In this document: positions 1 to 7,718 of the stretch, piece after piece | Position numbering within the stretch: the first letter of the stretch is position 1 | Layout: the number at the start of each line of letters is the position of its first letter | Origin: Nocardiopsis_C rhodophaea | GTDB taxonomy: Bacteria; Actinomycetota; Actinomycetes; Streptosporangiales; Streptosporangiaceae | Length of the DNA: 64,000 nt | Reading direction: 5' to 3' | NCBI RefSeq assembly: GCF_039530945.1 | Contig: NZ_BAAAPC010000005.1 | Coordinates: 186,001 to 250,000 of the forward strand | Translations under genes and position numbers: made by a program | The notes under the pieces: model-generated | What the model was told of the DNA's origin: nothing | Database searches by the model: none | The model's input: the letters and a program-made list of their open reading frames with translations, nothing else

Positions 1-1
1 C

Positions 2-535
2 GACTACGTGCGCCGCCACGGCGCCGAGGTGACGACCGTGCGGCACGGCTTCGATCCCGCGCTGCTCGACCAGCTCGCCCCCGACCTTGTGGTGCTCTCG
101 CCTGGCCCCGGCCTGCCCGTCGACTTCCGCATCGACCGCTTGCTCGACGAACTCGACCGGCGCGGACTGCCGGTCTTCGGCGTCTGCCTGGGTTTGCAGG
201 CGATGGTCGAGCACGCCGGCGGCGAACTGGTGACTCTCGACGAGCCCGTGCACGGCAAGCCGGGGCGCGTCCGCGTCACGGGCGGCGACCTGCTGGAGGG
301 GCTCGGCGAGGACGCGATGTTCACCGGCGCCCGCTACCACTCCACCTCCACCACCCCCGACCGGGTGAAGAACTACGCGGTCACGGCGGTGGTGGAGGAC
401 GGCCCTGAGCCGGTCGTCATGGCCATCGAGGACCCGCGTGCCAAGCGCTGGGCCGTGCAGTTCCACCCGGAGTCGATCCTCACCGCGGCGGTGGGGGAGG
501 GGATCATCGAACGGGTCCTCCGGATGGCGCGCTGA
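2..535 (+). CDS. Anthranilate synthase, C-terminal glutamine amidotransferase domain (5' truncated)
   Basis: The reading frame is already open at base 2, so the gene starts outside the window. The visible part is a class I glutamine amidotransferase domain: an oxyanion segment SPGPG, the nucleophilic Cys in GVCLGLQAMVEH, and the catalytic His/Glu in VQFHPES near the end. In this family the domain releases ammonia from glutamine for anthranilate formation from chorismate. The lead-in DYVRRHGAEVTT resembles the junction of fused TrpE-TrpG proteins, so I infer a fused anthranilate synthase. It could serve tryptophan synthesis or a secondary-metabolite pathway; the missing synthase part would decide. 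Confidence 0.85.
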   Translation, partial: DYVRRHGAEVTTVRHGFDPALLDQLAPDLVVLSPGPGLPVDFRIDRLLDELDRRGLPVFGVCLGLQAMVEHAGGELVTLDEPVHGKPGRVRVTGGDLLEGLGEDAMFTGARYHSTSTTPDRVKNYAVTAVVEDGPEPVVMAIEDPRAKRWAVQFHPESILTAAVGEGIIERVLRMAR

Positions 536-610
536 GTGACGTATTGCATGCCCAGAGTAGTGAAAGGGGTGTCATCTCGCGCGTCGCGTGAAGAAAGCGC
601 CGATGCCTCA

Positions 611-616
611 TAGGCT
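611..616 (+). promoter_or_regulatory. Candidate -10 box TAGGCT for a leaderless mRNA
   Basis: TAGGCT ends six bases before the ATG at 623 and no Shine-Dalgarno sequence lies between them. That spacing puts transcription start at or next to the start codon. No good -35 is visible. The same arrangement recurs before 26041, 34667 and 49868. Confidence 0.4.
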
Positions 617-622
617 CCTGGC

Positions 623-1441
623 ATGGACCAGGGCATGGAAGCGAAACTTGGCAGGGTCGTGATCACCGGAGCGGCTGGTCGCGTCGCTCCCACCGTGCGC
701 GCCGCTCTCAGTGAGGACGCCGATCATCTCGTTCTCGTCGACCGCGAATCCGTCACGGCGGACGGCGAGAACGAGACGGCGGTCAAGGCCGATGTCGCCG
801 ATATCGACGCTCTGGTGAGAGCGTTCGAGGACGCCGATGCGGTCGTTCACCTCGCCGGCCTGTCCCGGGAAGCCTCCTTCGGTGAGCTGCTCGATACCAA
901 CGTCCAGGGCACGTTCAACGTCGTGGAGGCGGCCCGGCGCACCGGCGTGCGGCGCGTGGTGCTGGCCTCCAGCAATCGGGTCACCGGCAACTACCCGATC
1001 CACCACCACGTCTTCCCGGACGAGCCGCCCCGTCCCGACGGGCTCTATGGCGTCAGCAAGGTCGCGGTGGAGGCGCTGGGGCAGATGTACGCCGATACCT
1101 TCGGCCTGGAGGTCGTGGCGCTGCGCTTCGGCTCCTTCGAGGAGGAACCGACCGAGACCCGGCACTTGGCCACGTGGCTCAGCCCCCGCGACTGCTCCGG
1201 CTTCGTGCGCGCCGCGCTCACCGCCCCCAACGTGAGTTTTGTCGCCGCCTACGCGGTCTCGGCCAACGCGCGCCGCTTCTGGGACCTCACCGGCGGGGAG
1301 AGCGAGCTCGGCTACCGGCCGGTCGACGACGCCGCGCGGTTCGCCGGCAACTTCGCCGACGACGACCCCTTCTGGCACGGTGGGCCCCAGGGCGGCGCCT
1401 ACGCGGGAGCGGACGCCATCCTGCCCTACGTGGGGGAGTAG
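623..1441 (+). CDS. NAD-dependent epimerase/dehydratase, uronate dehydrogenase-like
   Basis: An extended short-chain dehydrogenase of 272 aa. The N-terminal Rossmann motif is TGAAGRVAP at about residues 14-22, an LVD acid loop follows, and the catalytic motif is YGVSK with an upstream ASSNRVTGNYP segment. ASSN..NYP and the late LSPRDC segment resemble uronate dehydrogenases, which oxidise galacturonate or glucuronate to aldarolactones using NAD+. Uronate specificity is an inference; a nucleotide-sugar epimerase is less likely because the protein is short. The ATG at 623 has no Shine-Dalgarno; ATG 635 is an alternative. It stands alone between the anthranilate synthase and thyX. Confidence 0.75.
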   Translation: MDQGMEAKLGRVVITGAAGRVAPTVRAALSEDADHLVLVDRESVTADGENETAVKADVADIDALVRAFEDADAVVHLAGLSREASFGELLDTNVQGTFNVVEAARRTGVRRVVLASSNRVTGNYPIHHHVFPDEPPRPDGLYGVSKVAVEALGQMYADTFGLEVVALRFGSFEEEPTETRHLATWLSPRDCSGFVRAALTAPNVSFVAAYAVSANARRFWDLTGGESELGYRPVDDAARFAGNFADDDPFWHGGPQGGAYAGADAILPYVGE

Positions 1442-1530
1442 CCGGGAGTCGCGAGGAGGGCCGTCGCTGAGGCGGGCGCCCGCACAGGTACCCGGGCCGC
1501 GGTGATGCCCCGGATGTCACCGGTGCCGTG

Positions 1531-1636
1531 TAAGGTCAGAAAAGCTGTGGCCGCCGGCGGCCGAGCACCCCCTTTACCCGTGTTGAGCGGCCGTGATCTG
1601 ATGAGACCGGAGTTCTCGGATCGATCACGGCCTTTT
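1531..1636 (+). promoter_or_regulatory. thyX leader with terminator-like hairpin (possible attenuator)
   Basis: A TANNNT box (TAAGGT) is at 1531-1536. It is followed by a 14-base perfect palindrome at 1549-1562 and then a 10-bp perfect stem GGCCGTGATC (1589-1598) with GATCACGGCC (1623-1632), directly followed by TTTT. The 24-base loop holds a smaller GAGA/TCTC helix. The hairpin ends 48 bases before the thyX start. It is either an intrinsic terminator for upstream transcription or an attenuator in the thyX leader. It is the only hairpin found here with a real T run. Confidence 0.45.
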
Positions 1637-1684
1637 GTCCGTGTGCACGGGGATGGCGCCGAGACGTATGAGGAAGAGAATCCT

Positions 1685-2482
1685 GTGAAGAGGGTCGAGC
1701 CTGAAGTCCATTTGGTCGCGCGTCCGCAACTGGACTATGACGAGGTCGCCCGCTACCTGGCCGATGTCGGCGGGCAGAGCTGGCTGGAGCGGCTGGACCG
1801 CGGGGACCTGGACTCCGCGCTCAACGACCCGCAGAACCTCGCGGAGTTCGCCGGTCGCCTGTGCTACCGCTCCTGGGAGCCGGGCCTCAACCCGAACGTG
1901 ACGCGGGTCCGCACCGATCAGGACAAGTACCTGAGCAACATCCTGGCCAGCATGCACGGCTCGGTCCTGGAGCACGTCAGCTTCAGCTTCGTGCTGCACA
2001 ACGTGAGCCGAGTGCTGACCCACGAGCTGATCCGCCACCGCCCGGGCGTGGCCGTCTCCCAGGAGTCGCTGCGCTTCGTCCGCCTCACCGACCTCCCCTT
2101 CTGGTTCCCGGAATGGGCCCAAAAGGACCCGGAGCTGATGAAGCGGGCCAGCGACATGCTCGCCCAGATGGAGGAGTTCCAGTACTGGATGGCCGAGCAC
2201 TTCGGCCTGGACGACGAGGGCGTGAAGTTCGCGGAGAAGAAGCACAAGACCTCCTTCATGCGCCGCTTCGCCCCCGAGGGTGTGGCCACCGGCCTGGTGT
2301 GGACCGCCAACGTCCGCACCCTGCGCCACACCCTGGAGGCCCGCACGGCCCCCGGCGCCGAAGAGGAGATCCGCCTCCTCTTCGGCAAGATCGGCGAGGC
2401 CCTGAAGGCGGAGGCCCCGGCGCTGTTCGGCGACTACGAGATCGAGGACGGCGCCTGGGTGCCCAAGTGGCGCAAGGTGTGA
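1685..2482 (+). CDS. thyX: Flavin-dependent thymidylate synthase ThyX
   Basis: Makes dTMP from dUMP using FAD, NADPH and methylenetetrahydrofolate. The protein is 265 aa from a GTG at 1685, chosen because AGGAAG lies 8 bases upstream; the frame stays open further upstream without support. The family signature is seen at HELIRHRPGVAVSQESLRF. It is a variant: eight residues separate RHR from the serine aligned with the conserved one, against seven in the usual RHRx7S. Other conserved parts include SVLEHVSFSF and the C-terminal arginine segment NVRTLRHTLEART. It is monocistronic, with a strong hairpin after the stop. Confidence 0.9.
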   Translation: MKRVEPEVHLVARPQLDYDEVARYLADVGGQSWLERLDRGDLDSALNDPQNLAEFAGRLCYRSWEPGLNPNVTRVRTDQDKYLSNILASMHGSVLEHVSFSFVLHNVSRVLTHELIRHRPGVAVSQESLRFVRLTDLPFWFPEWAQKDPELMKRASDMLAQMEEFQYWMAEHFGLDDEGVKFAEKKHKTSFMRRFAPEGVATGLVWTANVRTLRHTLEARTAPGAEEEIRLLFGKIGEALKAEAPALFGDYEIEDGAWVPKWRKV

Positions 2483-2520
2483 CCCCACCGGGCCGCTGAG
2501 GACCCCTCACGCGTCGTCCA

Positions 2521-2555
2521 CCGCCCCGCGACCGCCGCCGCCGGTCGCGGGGCGG
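2521..2555 (+). terminator. Hairpin terminator after thyX
   Basis: Perfect 14-bp arms (2521-2534 and 2542-2555) around a 7-base loop lie 38 bases after the thyX stop. There is no T run, as is common for hairpins in GC-rich actinobacteria. It also lies downstream of the convergent acetyltransferase gene. Confidence 0.6.
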
Positions 2556-2634
2556 CCGTGTCCCTGCGCCGTGGTGCGGCATGCCCCGGTCCGCGCATCC
2601 GTCGTGGGCGCCGCGGTTCGGCAGCGGTGGGAGG

Positions 2635-3081
2635 TCACGGAGGCGGCAGGTAGTGCCGGAATCCGTGCGCGGACGACTCGAACCCGCAGGACCGGTAGAA
2701 GTGGTGCGCCTCTTCCTCGTCGGCTGCCAGGAGTTGCACCTTGTAGCAGCCGGTGGATGCGGCGAGTCGAACGGCGGCGTCCATCAGCCGTCGCCCGATA
2801 CCGCGTCGGCGGTGGGCGTCGGCCACGACAACGTTCTCCACGACGAGGATGGATCTCCCACCGCGCGTGAGGTTGGGCAGGACCGTGCAGTCCGCCGTAC
2901 CGACGGGAGTCCCGCCCAGGTCGGCGATCAGGACCGTTCGGCCGTGCTGGGACGCGATATCGGCCCAGACCCGGTCGGCGATTTCCAGCGGCAGCGGCTC
3001 GTCGTCCGGGTTCAGCTCGCCGTAGAGCGTGAGGAGGGCGGGCAGATCCGCATCGACCGCCGGGCGGATGGTGATCCTCAT
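2635..3081 (-). CDS. GNAT family N-acetyltransferase
   Basis: A 148-aa protein with the whole GNAT fold: N-terminal RPAVDADLPAL, central strand ILVVENVVVADAHRRRGIGRRLM carrying the acetyl-CoA motif RRRGIG, and a C-terminal FYRSCGFE block. It would transfer an acetyl group from acetyl-CoA to an amine; the acceptor cannot be read from sequence. It is the second gene of a leftward pair with the 3116-3973 gene, 34 bases downstream of it, and converges on thyX. Confidence 0.88.
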   Translation of the reverse strand: MRITIRPAVDADLPALLTLYGELNPDDEPLPLEIADRVWADIASQHGRTVLIADLGGTPVGTADCTVLPNLTRGGRSILVVENVVVADAHRRRGIGRRLMDAAVRLAASTGCYKVQLLAADEEEAHHFYRSCGFESSAHGFRHYLPPP

Positions 3082-3115
3082 GGCCCCGATGTTACGAAGG
3101 CCGCACCCAGTGGGT

Positions 3116-3973
3116 TCAGGAGCTGTCCACCAGGCGGGCCTCGGCGGTGGCGATGCCTTTGCGGCATGCCCGCGCCACGTCGCGATGGTTGCGGAGGCGG
3201 TCGAGGACGCCGAAGGGGCGCGGTTCGGCCTGCGGGAGGCCGCGGCCGCTCTGGACGCGGAGCTCTTCGCCGACGAGGGTGCCCGTGCGGTGCCAGCGCT
3301 CCCAGCGTTCGCGGTCGGGGCTGTAGGCGTGCGAGAAGGCGAAGGCCGGTTCCCCGGTGCCCTCCAGCGGGCGGCCGTGGCGCTCCCACAGGTCCACTGC
3401 GCCGCCCGACTGCGCGGGCCATTCGCGGGAGGTCACGATGTCGACGCGGGGGAGGTCGGGGCGGTGACCGCGCGTGCCCCGCTCGTCCGGGCGGACGAGG
3501 AGCGCGTCCTCGGGCCGCGAACGCCCCGGGAGCTCGCGGATCTCGTCGGCGGCGACCAGGGTGATGAGGACGCGCGCCAGCCACCACCAGTTCTCGCGGC
3601 GGGCCATCATGCTGTCGGAGCGCAGGCGCGTGGGCGGGTGCTTGACGGCCTCTTGGTCCAGCAGGTGGTCGACGAAGCGCTCGCCCTCCAGGTCGAAGCG
3701 GATGTCGACGCGTCCCGTGCCCACCACCGCCGGGGCGCCGCCGGGCCGCTCTCCGGTCACGGCGAACGCGGCGTGACCGGAGGTCATGGTGTCGACCGCG
3801 TCGAGGTGGGCCAGCGGCAGCGCGACGCACGGACGGTCCTCCCAGGCCAGCGGAACGACAGGGATTCCGGTGGGGCCGTCGGGGGCGATCCAGCACAGTT
3901 CGGCCGCCGTGGAGCGCCGCCAAACCGTGATCAGCTCACGCACAATCTGCCCTTTAGGTGAGGAAAGTCTCAT
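3116..3973 (-). CDS. Predicted FMN-binding split-barrel (PPOX-like) protein
   Basis: A 285-aa soluble protein that I do not recognise with certainty. The first 130 residues, with IPVVPLAWEDRPCVALPL, a central AVVGTGRVDIRFD strand and a following helix, look like the pyridoxamine-phosphate-oxidase-like flavin barrel. The rest, rich in Trp and Arg, has no clear family. The ATG at 3973 has no Shine-Dalgarno, and a possible iron box abuts the start. If that site is real the gene would be induced under iron starvation. It probably shares a transcript with the acetyltransferase and is divergent from cstA. Confidence 0.55.
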   Translation of the reverse strand: MRLSSPKGQIVRELITVWRRSTAAELCWIAPDGPTGIPVVPLAWEDRPCVALPLAHLDAVDTMTSGHAAFAVTGERPGGAPAVVGTGRVDIRFDLEGERFVDHLLDQEAVKHPPTRLRSDSMMARRENWWWLARVLITLVAADEIRELPGRSRPEDALLVRPDERGTRGHRPDLPRVDIVTSREWPAQSGGAVDLWERHGRPLEGTGEPAFAFSHAYSPDRERWERWHRTGTLVGEELRVQSGRGLPQAEPRPFGVLDRLRNHRDVARACRKGIATAEARLVDSS

Positions 3974-3975
3974 GC

Positions 3976-3994
3976 TACGTTCAGGCTGACCTTA
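3976..3994 (-). promoter_or_regulatory. Possible iron box (DtxR/IdeR-type operator)
   Basis: On the minus strand the site reads TAAGGTCAGCCTGAACGTA. It matches about 13 of 19 positions of the actinobacterial iron-box palindrome; the left half and centre (AAGGTnAGCCT) match best and the right half is weak. It ends 2 bases before the ATG at 3973, so a bound repressor would block transcription or a leaderless start. It is also within 140 bases upstream of cstA. Confidence 0.35.
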
Positions 3995-4111
3995 ACTGAT
4001 AGATAACGCCAACAGTGATCCGCCAGATCATTTTTCCGGTCGGCGGACGCCCCCGCACGCTCCCGGGTCCCGGCCGGGCGCCGATGCGCGTGATCCTGGT
4101 GAGGAGCCTCT

Positions 4112-5872
4112 ATGCCCGCAGTCGTCGTGTTGCTGGCCGTACTGGCGGTCTTCGCGCTGGGGTACCGGTACTACTCCGCCTACCTCGCCAAACGCGTCTA
4201 CGCACTGGATCCCGCGTTCGTCACCCCCGCCCACCGCTACTCCGACGGGGTCGACTTCGTCCCGACCAACAAGCACATCGTCTTCGCCCACCACTTCATC
4301 TCGGTGGCGGGGGCCGCGCCCATCGTCGGCCCGGCGATCGCGGTGTTCTGGGGCTGGGGACCGGCGCTGCTGTGGGTGGTCCTCGGCACGATCTTCGCCT
4401 CGGGCGCGCACGACTTCGGCTCGATCGTGGTGTCGGTCCGGCACCGGGGCCGGAGCATCGGCACGCTGGCGCGCGACGTCATCGGCACGCGGGCCCGCAT
4501 CCTGTTCCTGCTCATCATCTTCTTCCTGGTGACCATGGTCAACGCGGTCTTCGCCGTGGTCATCGCGGGCCTGTTCATCAACACCCCCGAAGCCGTGCTG
4601 TCGGTACTGGTCACCATCCCACTGGCGATCGGGGTCGGGCAGATCGTCTACCGCCGGCGCACCGCCGCGCTGCTCCCCTCGATCGCCGCGCTGGCCATCG
4701 TCTACGCCTGCATCCCGCTGGGCGCACAGTTCCCCATCACCGTGGACCCGCTGGCCCAGCTCATCGGCGTCGAACCGCTGACGGTGTGGATCGTGCTGAT
4801 CTTCACCTACACCTTCTTCGCCTCGCGGCTCCCGGTGTGGCTGCTCCTCCAGCCGCGCGACTACATCAACCAGCAGCAGATGGTGCTCGCGCTGGCCGTG
4901 ATCATCCTCGGCGTGATCGTCGGGATGGACACCATCGCCGCCCCCCTCGTCAACGACGTCCCCGCGGACTCGCCCTCCTGGTTCCCGCTGCTGTTCATCA
5001 CCATCGCCTGCGGTGCGGTCTCCGGCTTCCACAGCCTGGTCTCCTCGGGGACCACCGCCAAGCAGCTCGACAAGGAGACCGACGCCCGCTACGTGGGCTA
5101 CCTCAGTTCGCTCGGCGAGGGCACCCTCGCCCTGTGCTCGATCCTGGCCTGCACCGCCGGTGTGGTCGTCCTCGCCGCCGACCCCGCGGCGCAGTGGCAG
5201 GTCCTCTACGCCGACTGGGGCTCCGCCCAGGGCGGTGCGGCCGGGAAGTTCACCGAAGGCGTGGCGAACTTCGCCGGCAACCTCGGCGTCCCAGTCAGTG
5301 TCGGCCTGGTGTTCGCGACCGTGGTCGTGGTCAGCTTCGCCGCCACCAGCCTCGACACCGCCGTCCGCCTGCAGCGCTACATCATCCAGGAGATCTCCGA
5401 GATCGTCGGGTTCACGCCGCTGGCCCGCAACATCACGCTGGCCACACTGATCGCCGTCATCATCCCGATCGGTCTGGCCATGGTGCCCGGCGACTTCGCG
5501 CTCGGCACGCTGTGGCTGCTGTTCGGCACCACCAACCAGCTCACCGCCGGGCTCGCGCTCGCCGTCATCGCCGTGTGGGTGACCAAGAACGGCCGCAACC
5601 CCGTCGCGATCCTCGTCCCGCTGGTGTTCCTGGTGATCATGACCTCCTGGGCGCTGGTCATCCAGCTCATCGGCTTCGCCACCGCCGACGACCCGCTGCA
5701 GGCCTTCCTGCTCGCCCCGCTCGACGCCGTCATCTTCGCCCTGGCGGTCTGGATGGTCGTCGAGGCCGCGCTGGCGCTGCGCCGGGCCTGGGCGCTGCGG
5801 ACGGCTCCGTCCGCAGGGAGCGGCGCCGAGGCGAGTACCCCAGAGGGTGTCGCCGACGGCGAGGAGCAGTAG
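4112..5872 (+). CDS. cstA: Carbon starvation protein CstA family transporter
   Basis: A 586-aa polytopic membrane protein. The CstA hallmark GVDFVPTNKHIVFAHHF and AGAAPIVGPAIAVFWGWGP is near the N terminus, and FASGAHDFG and ATSLDTAVRLQRYIIQE follow. Members of the family take up peptides or pyruvate during carbon limitation; the substrate here is not determined by sequence. The ATG at 4112 has GTGAGGAG about 8 bases upstream. The stop is followed after two bases by the small Cys-Cys protein gene, so they are probably coupled. Length and topology are normal for the short, actinobacterial form. Confidence 0.92.
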   Translation: MPAVVVLLAVLAVFALGYRYYSAYLAKRVYALDPAFVTPAHRYSDGVDFVPTNKHIVFAHHFISVAGAAPIVGPAIAVFWGWGPALLWVVLGTIFASGAHDFGSIVVSVRHRGRSIGTLARDVIGTRARILFLLIIFFLVTMVNAVFAVVIAGLFINTPEAVLSVLVTIPLAIGVGQIVYRRRTAALLPSIAALAIVYACIPLGAQFPITVDPLAQLIGVEPLTVWIVLIFTYTFFASRLPVWLLLQPRDYINQQQMVLALAVIILGVIVGMDTIAAPLVNDVPADSPSWFPLLFITIACGAVSGFHSLVSSGTTAKQLDKETDARYVGYLSSLGEGTLALCSILACTAGVVVLAADPAAQWQVLYADWGSAQGGAAGKFTEGVANFAGNLGVPVSVGLVFATVVVVSFAATSLDTAVRLQRYIIQEISEIVGFTPLARNITLATLIAVIIPIGLAMVPGDFALGTLWLLFGTTNQLTAGLALAVIAVWVTKNGRNPVAILVPLVFLVIMTSWALVIQLIGFATADDPLQAFLLAPLDAVIFALAVWMVVEAALALRRAWALRTAPSAGSGAEASTPEGVADGEEQ

Positions 5873-5874
5873 CG

Positions 5875-6210
5875 GTGTCGGCGCCCGCGCCCGAACCCGC
5901 CGGGACCGGTGAACCCGCCCGGTTGCGTGAGCGTGCCACCCGCGCCTGGCGGGGCGCGGTCGCCGCCTGGCGCCGCTTCGAGGCCGCCCACGACGCCGTG
6001 TTCGACGCCCGCTGGGGCCACGCCCGGCGCCGCGAGGCCCGCAAGCAGCAGGACACGCTGCGCGCGCTGCTCATGCTCGACACACTGGGGGTGGACAGTC
6101 CGGTGGCCTATGAAACCCTGGAGCTGATCCCCTTCATGGTTGCCGACCTGCACGAATGGCACCGTCGTGCGGGACGCGAGGAGTTCGGCGACGGTCAGGT
6201 GTGCTGCTAG
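5875..6210 (+). CDS. Small protein with terminal Cys-Cys (cory-CC-star type)
   Basis: A 111-aa soluble protein starting at GTG 5875, two bases after the cstA stop. GAGGAG lies in the end of cstA as its ribosome-binding site. The N terminus is Ala/Pro-rich. The body has a conserved-looking helix with FDARWGHARRREARKQQ, LLMLDTLGVDSP, and LELIPFMVADLHEWHRR. The protein ends exactly in VCC-stop. I recognise this as the cory-CC-star protein type, named for its last two cysteines and found beside cstA and ArsA-like ATPase genes in actinobacteria. Its function is unknown. The cysteines could bind metal, form a disulfide or be lipidated. Confidence 0.7.
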   Translation: MSAPAPEPAGTGEPARLRERATRAWRGAVAAWRRFEAAHDAVFDARWGHARRREARKQQDTLRALLMLDTLGVDSPVAYETLELIPFMVADLHEWHRRAGREEFGDGQVCC

Positions 6211-6305
6211 ATCACTGATGGGAGATATTCGGCCTGGTCCTGGGGCACGCGAGCGGCGCACGCGTGAGCGCGGCACCGTGCCCGCACCACCGACGCCGCC
6301 ACACC

Positions 6306-6363
6306 CTGCGTTGATCTCGGCGGTATCGACGGAATTCCGTCGATACCGCCGAGATCAACGCAG
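6306..6363. repeat. 58-bp perfect palindrome (dispersed repeat, full copy)
   Basis: Two 29-base arms match perfectly around the centre GGAATTCC, from CTGCGTTGATCTCGG to CCGAGATCAACGCAG. It lies between the Cys-Cys protein gene and the ArsA-like ATPase gene. A related copy is at 25024-25080 and an exact 32-base half copy is at 27850-27881, so it belongs to a family rather than being a simple terminator. In RNA it would form a very stable hairpin. Confidence 0.9.
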
Positions 6364-6423
6364 AGGGGCACGGGGCGGCCGGAAACGCGACAGGACCCAC
6401 CAGGAGAGAGCGGGAGGGACAGG

Positions 6424-7365
6424 GTGAACGCGGGCACGGGGGCACCCGACGCGGTCGGCCCAACGCACGTCCCCATCACCTTCTTCGGTGGCAAGGGCGG
6501 CGTGGGCAAGACGACGACGGCCGCTGCCGCCGCCCTCGCGCACGCCGACGCGGGCCTGCGCACCCTGGTCATCTCCACCGACCCCGCCCACTCGCTCGGC
6601 GACGCCCTGGAGACCCCCCTCGGGGACCGCCCGCGGCGCGTGGCCGACGGCCTCTGGGCGGCCGAGCCGGACGCCGAAGCCGCGGTGCGGCGCCGCGTCG
6701 CGCAGGTGACCGAGGACGCCCACGCGGCCCTGCCCCGCGAGATCATGCCCGCGGTGCGCCGCCACCTGGAGCACGCCGCGGCGGGCCCCGGCATGGTGGA
6801 ATCGGCCCTCGCCGACCTGCTCATCGACGCGATGGACCAGGTGCCGGGGAAATGGGACCGGCTCGTCGTGGACAGCGCCCCCACGGGGCACCTGCTGCGC
6901 ATGCTCGACCTGCCCGCGCTGCTCACGCCCTGGGTGCGCGGGCTGGCGCGGCAACGAGAGCGCGCCCTGGACGCCGACCGCTTCGCCGCGGACGTGGTCG
7001 GCTCCGAGGAACCCGATACCGCGGACGACCCGCTGCTGCGGCGGCTGCACGAGCGCCGGCTGCGCCTGGAGCGCGCCGCGCGGCGGCTGCGCGGTGACGC
7101 GTGCGTGCGCCTCGTGCTGCTGCCCCGGCGCATGGTTCTGGCCGAGACCGAGCGCGCCGCCGACCAGCTCGCCGCGGCCGGTTTCCGGCTCGGCCCGGCC
7201 GTGCTCAACCAGGTGCCCGACTCCCCCGACGAGCGGGTGGTGGAGGCCGCCCGGCGCCGTTTCGCCGAGCAGGGCCTCATCGAGCTGCCCCTGGTGGCGG
7301 AGGAGCCGACCGGTCCGGCCCGGCTGCGCGCGCTGTCCGCTCGGGTCGCCGTGCCCGGCCGCTGA
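6424..7365 (+). CDS. ArsA/Get3-related P-loop ATPase
   Basis: A 313-aa deviant-Walker ATPase. FFGGKGGVGKTT at about residues 20-31 is the signature P-loop with the extra lysine, STDPAHSLGD follows as the switch I region, and VVDSAPTGHLLRML is the Walker B/switch II region. Family members hydrolyse ATP as dimers, either to drive arsenite export (ArsA) or to deliver tail-anchored proteins (Get3). I see neither the ArsA internal duplication nor an ars operon. The GTG at 6424 follows GGGAGGGACAGG. The cstA and Cys-Cys neighbours suggest a shared membrane-related role, which is inference. Confidence 0.85.
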   Translation: MNAGTGAPDAVGPTHVPITFFGGKGGVGKTTTAAAAALAHADAGLRTLVISTDPAHSLGDALETPLGDRPRRVADGLWAAEPDAEAAVRRRVAQVTEDAHAALPREIMPAVRRHLEHAAAGPGMVESALADLLIDAMDQVPGKWDRLVVDSAPTGHLLRMLDLPALLTPWVRGLARQRERALDADRFAADVVGSEEPDTADDPLLRRLHERRLRLERAARRLRGDACVRLVLLPRRMVLAETERAADQLAAAGFRLGPAVLNQVPDSPDERVVEAARRRFAEQGLIELPLVAEEPTGPARLRALSARVAVPGR

Positions 7366-7718
7366 CCTCCTGTGGTCCGTGCGGGGCGTGCGGTGATCCG
7401 CGCCCCTCGGTGCGGCGGGGCGCTCGTTCCGTGATCCTTCTCCCATGCCCGGGTCCCAGCCGCGGAATCTTGGTTTTCGTTTTACCGTCGCCCCGCATTT
7501 CGGGGCCCGATGTCACACCGTTCTTCTGTCCGGTATCCCCCCTTCTGATCTCTGACATCGGACACTTCGGCGGTTCCGGTCACCCCGGGCCGCGGACGTT
7601 CGCGGGCCCGCGTGGGGCCTTGGTCACGTGTGGGGAAGGGTGCTACGTGGCACGTGGCACACATGTGGAGTACTGCTGTCCCAGGTAGGCTCGACTTCTG
7701 GGTAATACGGGAGGTGGG
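7366..7718 (+). other. Intergenic region with candidate promoter for the phosphatidyltransferase gene
   Basis: No gene is supported in this stretch. TAGGCT at 7686-7691 is a plausible -10 box about 27 bases before the GTG at 7719, which would leave a short leader containing GGGAGGTGG as ribosome-binding site. A short direct repeat, CGTGGCAC, occurs twice around 7646-7660. I see no convincing -35 and no terminator for the ATPase gene. Confidence 0.4.

Noticed and set aside
4015..5874. Long plus-strand frame running through cstA in another phase
   Set aside because: The translation is Arg/Pro/His-rich and has no motifs until base 5875, where the real Cys-Cys protein gene begins.
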